64,000 bases of DNA from Actinobacillus sp. GY-402 (GTDB lineage: Bacteria; Pseudomonadota; Gammaproteobacteria; Enterobacterales; Pasteurellaceae), in NCBI RefSeq assembly GCF_014843355.1, contig NZ_CP062137.1, positions 1,054,001-1,118,000 of the forward strand, written 5' to 3'. Every line of letters begins with the position of its first letter. Position 1 is the first letter of the stretch. Shown here piece after piece: positions 62,295-64,000 of this stretch. The position numbers and the translations under genes were made by a program. The notes beneath the pieces were generated by a model. That model did no database searches, had not been told where the DNA came from, and saw only the letters and a list, made by a program, of their open reading frames with translations.

Positions 62295-63689
62295 TTATTG
62301 AATCAATAAATAGAAATTGCTGTCGCCGCGTACAATATTTAAAGCGACAGCGGACGGTTCGCCTTCCAGAATTTTGCGTAAATCCGCGATGGTCGTTACG
62401 GATTGACGGTTTACGCCGATAATCACGTCACCGACTTTTAAGCCGCGCGCGGCCGCCGGCGAATTGGCTTTCACCTCTTTAATTTCGATGCCGTCTTTAC
62501 CGTTGTGCAGCTCCGCGCCTTCCAACGCCGCAATCGCTGTGTTTTCGGAATCATCACTTTGTGCCAGTTTGCCGTCTTCCGCCTGTAACGTCACCTTCAC
62601 TTTTTCCGTTTTGCCTTCGCGTAACAAGGTCAATTCCAACTGTTTACCGGCGCCGGAAGTGGCGATTTTAGCGCGTAATTCGGCAAAACTGGAAATGCGT
62701 TGACCGTTTAATTCTGTGATGACATCGCCCGCTTTAATCCCGGCTTTTTCCGCCGCCGAACCCGGCATTACTTCGCTGACAAAAGCGCCGCGTTGCGCAT
62801 CCACATTAAAGGCTTTCGCTAAATCCGCATTAAGTTCGCCGCCTTTAATACCCAACTGACCGCGTCTGACTTCACCGAATTCGATAATTTGCTGCACCAG
62901 GTTATTCGCCATGTTGGACGGAATGGCAAAGGCGATGCCCGCATTACTGCCGCTCGGCGAAATAATGGCGGTATTGATACCGATTAATTCTCCGTTCAGA
63001 TTGACCAACGGACCGCCCGAATTTCCCTGATTCACCGCCGCGTCGGTTTGAATATAGTTTTCATAAGCCCCGCTGTCCGAACCGGTGGAACGTCCCAAAG
63101 CGGAAATAATGCCCGATGTCGCCGTTTGTCCGACACCAAACGGATTACCAATCGCCACGGCAAAATCCCCTACTCGCAATTTATCGCTATCCGCCAATTT
63201 AATAGCGGTCAGTTTGCTCGGATTTTCAATCTGCACCAACGCCACATCGGATTGGGAATCCTTGCCCAGCACTTTGGCTTTGAATTCGCGGCCGTCATTC
63301 AATGCCACGGTGATTTTATCGGCGCCGTCTATTACGTGGTTATTAGTGATTACATAGCCTTTTTCCGCATTAATAATCACGCCGGAACCCATGCCTCTGA
63401 ATTTGCGTGACGAAGATCGGCCGTCGCCAAAAAAGTCATCGCCGAAGAAAAAACGAAATTCTTCCGGAATATCGAATTTACGTTGATTGGCTTTTTGCGT
63501 TCCTTCCACCGAAATGGACACCACCGCCGGCAACACGCGTTCCAACATCGGCGCCAGACTGTTCGTCATAACCGGTGCCGGTAACGCAGCGTTTTCCACC
63601 AACGGCGGTAAATCCGCCATGCTGAAAGTTGAGGTTAAACCCAACGCTAATGCCGTTAAAGTAAATTTTACGCTTTTGATTTTTTTCAT
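62295..63689 (-). CDS. degQ: Periplasmic serine endoprotease of the DegP/DegQ (HtrA) family
   Basis: A 464-residue HtrA protease. A signal peptide (about 1-25, ending SMA) is followed by a trypsin-like domain with His118 (TNNHV), Asp148 (SDVAL) and Ser224 (GNSGGP), and two PDZ domains (about 270-355 and 375-460). The LA loop is short compared with DegP, favouring DegQ. It removes misfolded envelope proteins. ATG at 63689 follows AAGGA. Pasteurellaceae usually carry one such protease; the DegP versus DegQ choice is not certain. Confidence 0.93.
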   Translation of the reverse strand: MKKIKSVKFTLTALALGLTSTFSMADLPPLVENAALPAPVMTNSLAPMLERVLPAVVSISVEGTQKANQRKFDIPEEFRFFFGDDFFGDGRSSSRKFRGMGSGVIINAEKGYVITNNHVIDGADKITVALNDGREFKAKVLGKDSQSDVALVQIENPSKLTAIKLADSDKLRVGDFAVAIGNPFGVGQTATSGIISALGRSTGSDSGAYENYIQTDAAVNQGNSGGPLVNLNGELIGINTAIISPSGSNAGIAFAIPSNMANNLVQQIIEFGEVRRGQLGIKGGELNADLAKAFNVDAQRGAFVSEVMPGSAAEKAGIKAGDVITELNGQRISSFAELRAKIATSGAGKQLELTLLREGKTEKVKVTLQAEDGKLAQSDDSENTAIAALEGAELHNGKDGIEIKEVKANSPAAARGLKVGDVIIGVNRQSVTTIADLRKILEGEPSAVALNIVRGDSNFYLLIQ

Positions 63690-63778
63690 TACATTCCTTC
63701 CTAAATAAAAATAAGAAATTAATCACCTGATTCGACAAGAAATATGGGGGAATGTTCGAAGAAATTCAAGAGAAGAAG

Positions 63779-63822
63779 AAAAGTGCGGTCAAAATTCGAT
63801 CAATTTTTTGACCGCACTTTTA
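63779..63822 (-). terminator. USS-pair terminator after the symporter gene
   Basis: AAAGTGCGGTCAAAA and TTTTGACCGCACTTT form a long stem on the 3' side of the gene that ends at 63830. Confidence 0.8.
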
Positions 63823-63829
63823 CGCGGGG

Positions 63830-64000
63830 TTACTTGGCTTCGTCGTCTTTACCGTCGTTATTTTTCATATTCGAAAAAATATTGGCGAGAATCGGGCCGG
63901 ATACGTTGTGCCAGAAGCTGAACACGGCGCTCGGCACGGCGGCAACCGGATTGAAATGCGCGGCAGCCAAAGCGGCGCCCAAACCTGAATTCTGCATACC
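63830..64000 (-). CDS. Bile acid:sodium symporter (BASS)-family transporter (partial, 3' end)
   Basis: The last 56 codons of a gene running off the right edge. The peptide [18 protein letters not shown] followed by [22 protein letters not shown] is the conserved C-terminal region of BASS-type sodium symporters. It then ends in a charged tail ([10 protein letters not shown]). Substrates of bacterial members include bile acids, pantoate and other organic anions; none can be inferred here. The stop is TAA at 63832-63830, followed by a USS terminator. Confidence 0.8.
   Translation of the reverse strand, partial: GMQNSGLGAALAAAHFNPVAAVPSAVFSFWHNVSGPILANIFSNMKNNDGKDDEAK

Overview
The window reads as chromosomal DNA of a member of the Pasteurellaceae. 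The Haemophilus-type DNA uptake signal core AAGTGCGGT, or its complement, occurs roughly 45-50 times by eye, often as inverted pairs that double as terminators. Gene neighbourhoods (aroF-tyrA, purE-purK, gloB/yafS, ribE/mdtK, recB-recD without recC) also fit this family. The gene set resembles rumen-type succinic-acid producers such as Basfia/Mannheimia or Actinobacillus succinogenes, but the species cannot be fixed from this text alone. No rRNA, tRNA, CRISPR array, prophage or transposase gene was seen.

Layout. 1-4.45 kb: a four-carbon sugar-acid locus (cluster A). It has an rpiB-like gene cut by the left edge, a DUF1537 kinase (dtnK) and pdxA2 on the minus strand, divergent from a DeoR-type regulator and a TPI-like isomerase; two perfect inverted copies of a putative operator lie between. 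4.6-9.6 kb: quinol nitric oxide reductase norB, then divergent glpF and glpK sharing GlpR/CRP-like sites. 9.7-17.5 kb: aroF-tyrA with TyrR boxes, sppA, purE-purK with a PurR box, and aspC. 17.5-29.5 kb: a 13-gene minus-strand catabolic operon (cluster B): divergent pdxA, dhaK, dhaL, MFS transporter, amidohydrolase/lactonase, xylose-isomerase-like TIM barrel, SorC regulator, rpiB, TRAP dctP-dctQ-dctM, cyclase-family hydrolase and a TPI-like isomerase fused to a PTS EIIB domain. 29.8-64 kb is mostly core genome: prlC, cnoX/ybbN, trxB, ompW, a MetE-like gene behind a MetR box, periplasmic ATP-dependent DNA ligase, gloB/yafS, ycaO, yedI, recB-recD, ychN with a purine permease, dolP, ribE/mdtK, a TonB receptor with a YddA-type ABC transporter, pykA, an ACT/UPF0210 pair, ggt, degQ and the end of a bile acid:sodium symporter-family gene.

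How the parts work together. Cluster A should turn D-threonate (or a related tetronate) into dihydroxyacetone phosphate through DtnK and PdxA2. Both clusters also carry a TPI-like plus RpiB-like pair, the same two isomerase families that convert L-erythrulose 1-phosphate through D-erythrulose 4-phosphate to D-erythrose 4-phosphate in tetritol and D-apionate catabolism. Cluster B adds a DhaK/DhaL kinase, a TIM-barrel protein of the family that includes 3-oxo-isoapionate decarboxylase, two ring-opening-type hydrolases and two carboxylate-type transporters. It is therefore a good candidate for an undescribed pathway from a sugar acid or lactone to an erythrulose-type intermediate, under CRP and SorC control.

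The strongest novelties are the TPI-EIIB fusion, the composition of cluster B, a 165-bp MITE-like element with nested inverted repeats and a 6-bp target duplication near 60.1 kb, and a family of USS-anchored hairpin repeats. Start codons were chosen from Shine-Dalgarno spacing and family lengths; several differ from the longest open frame.
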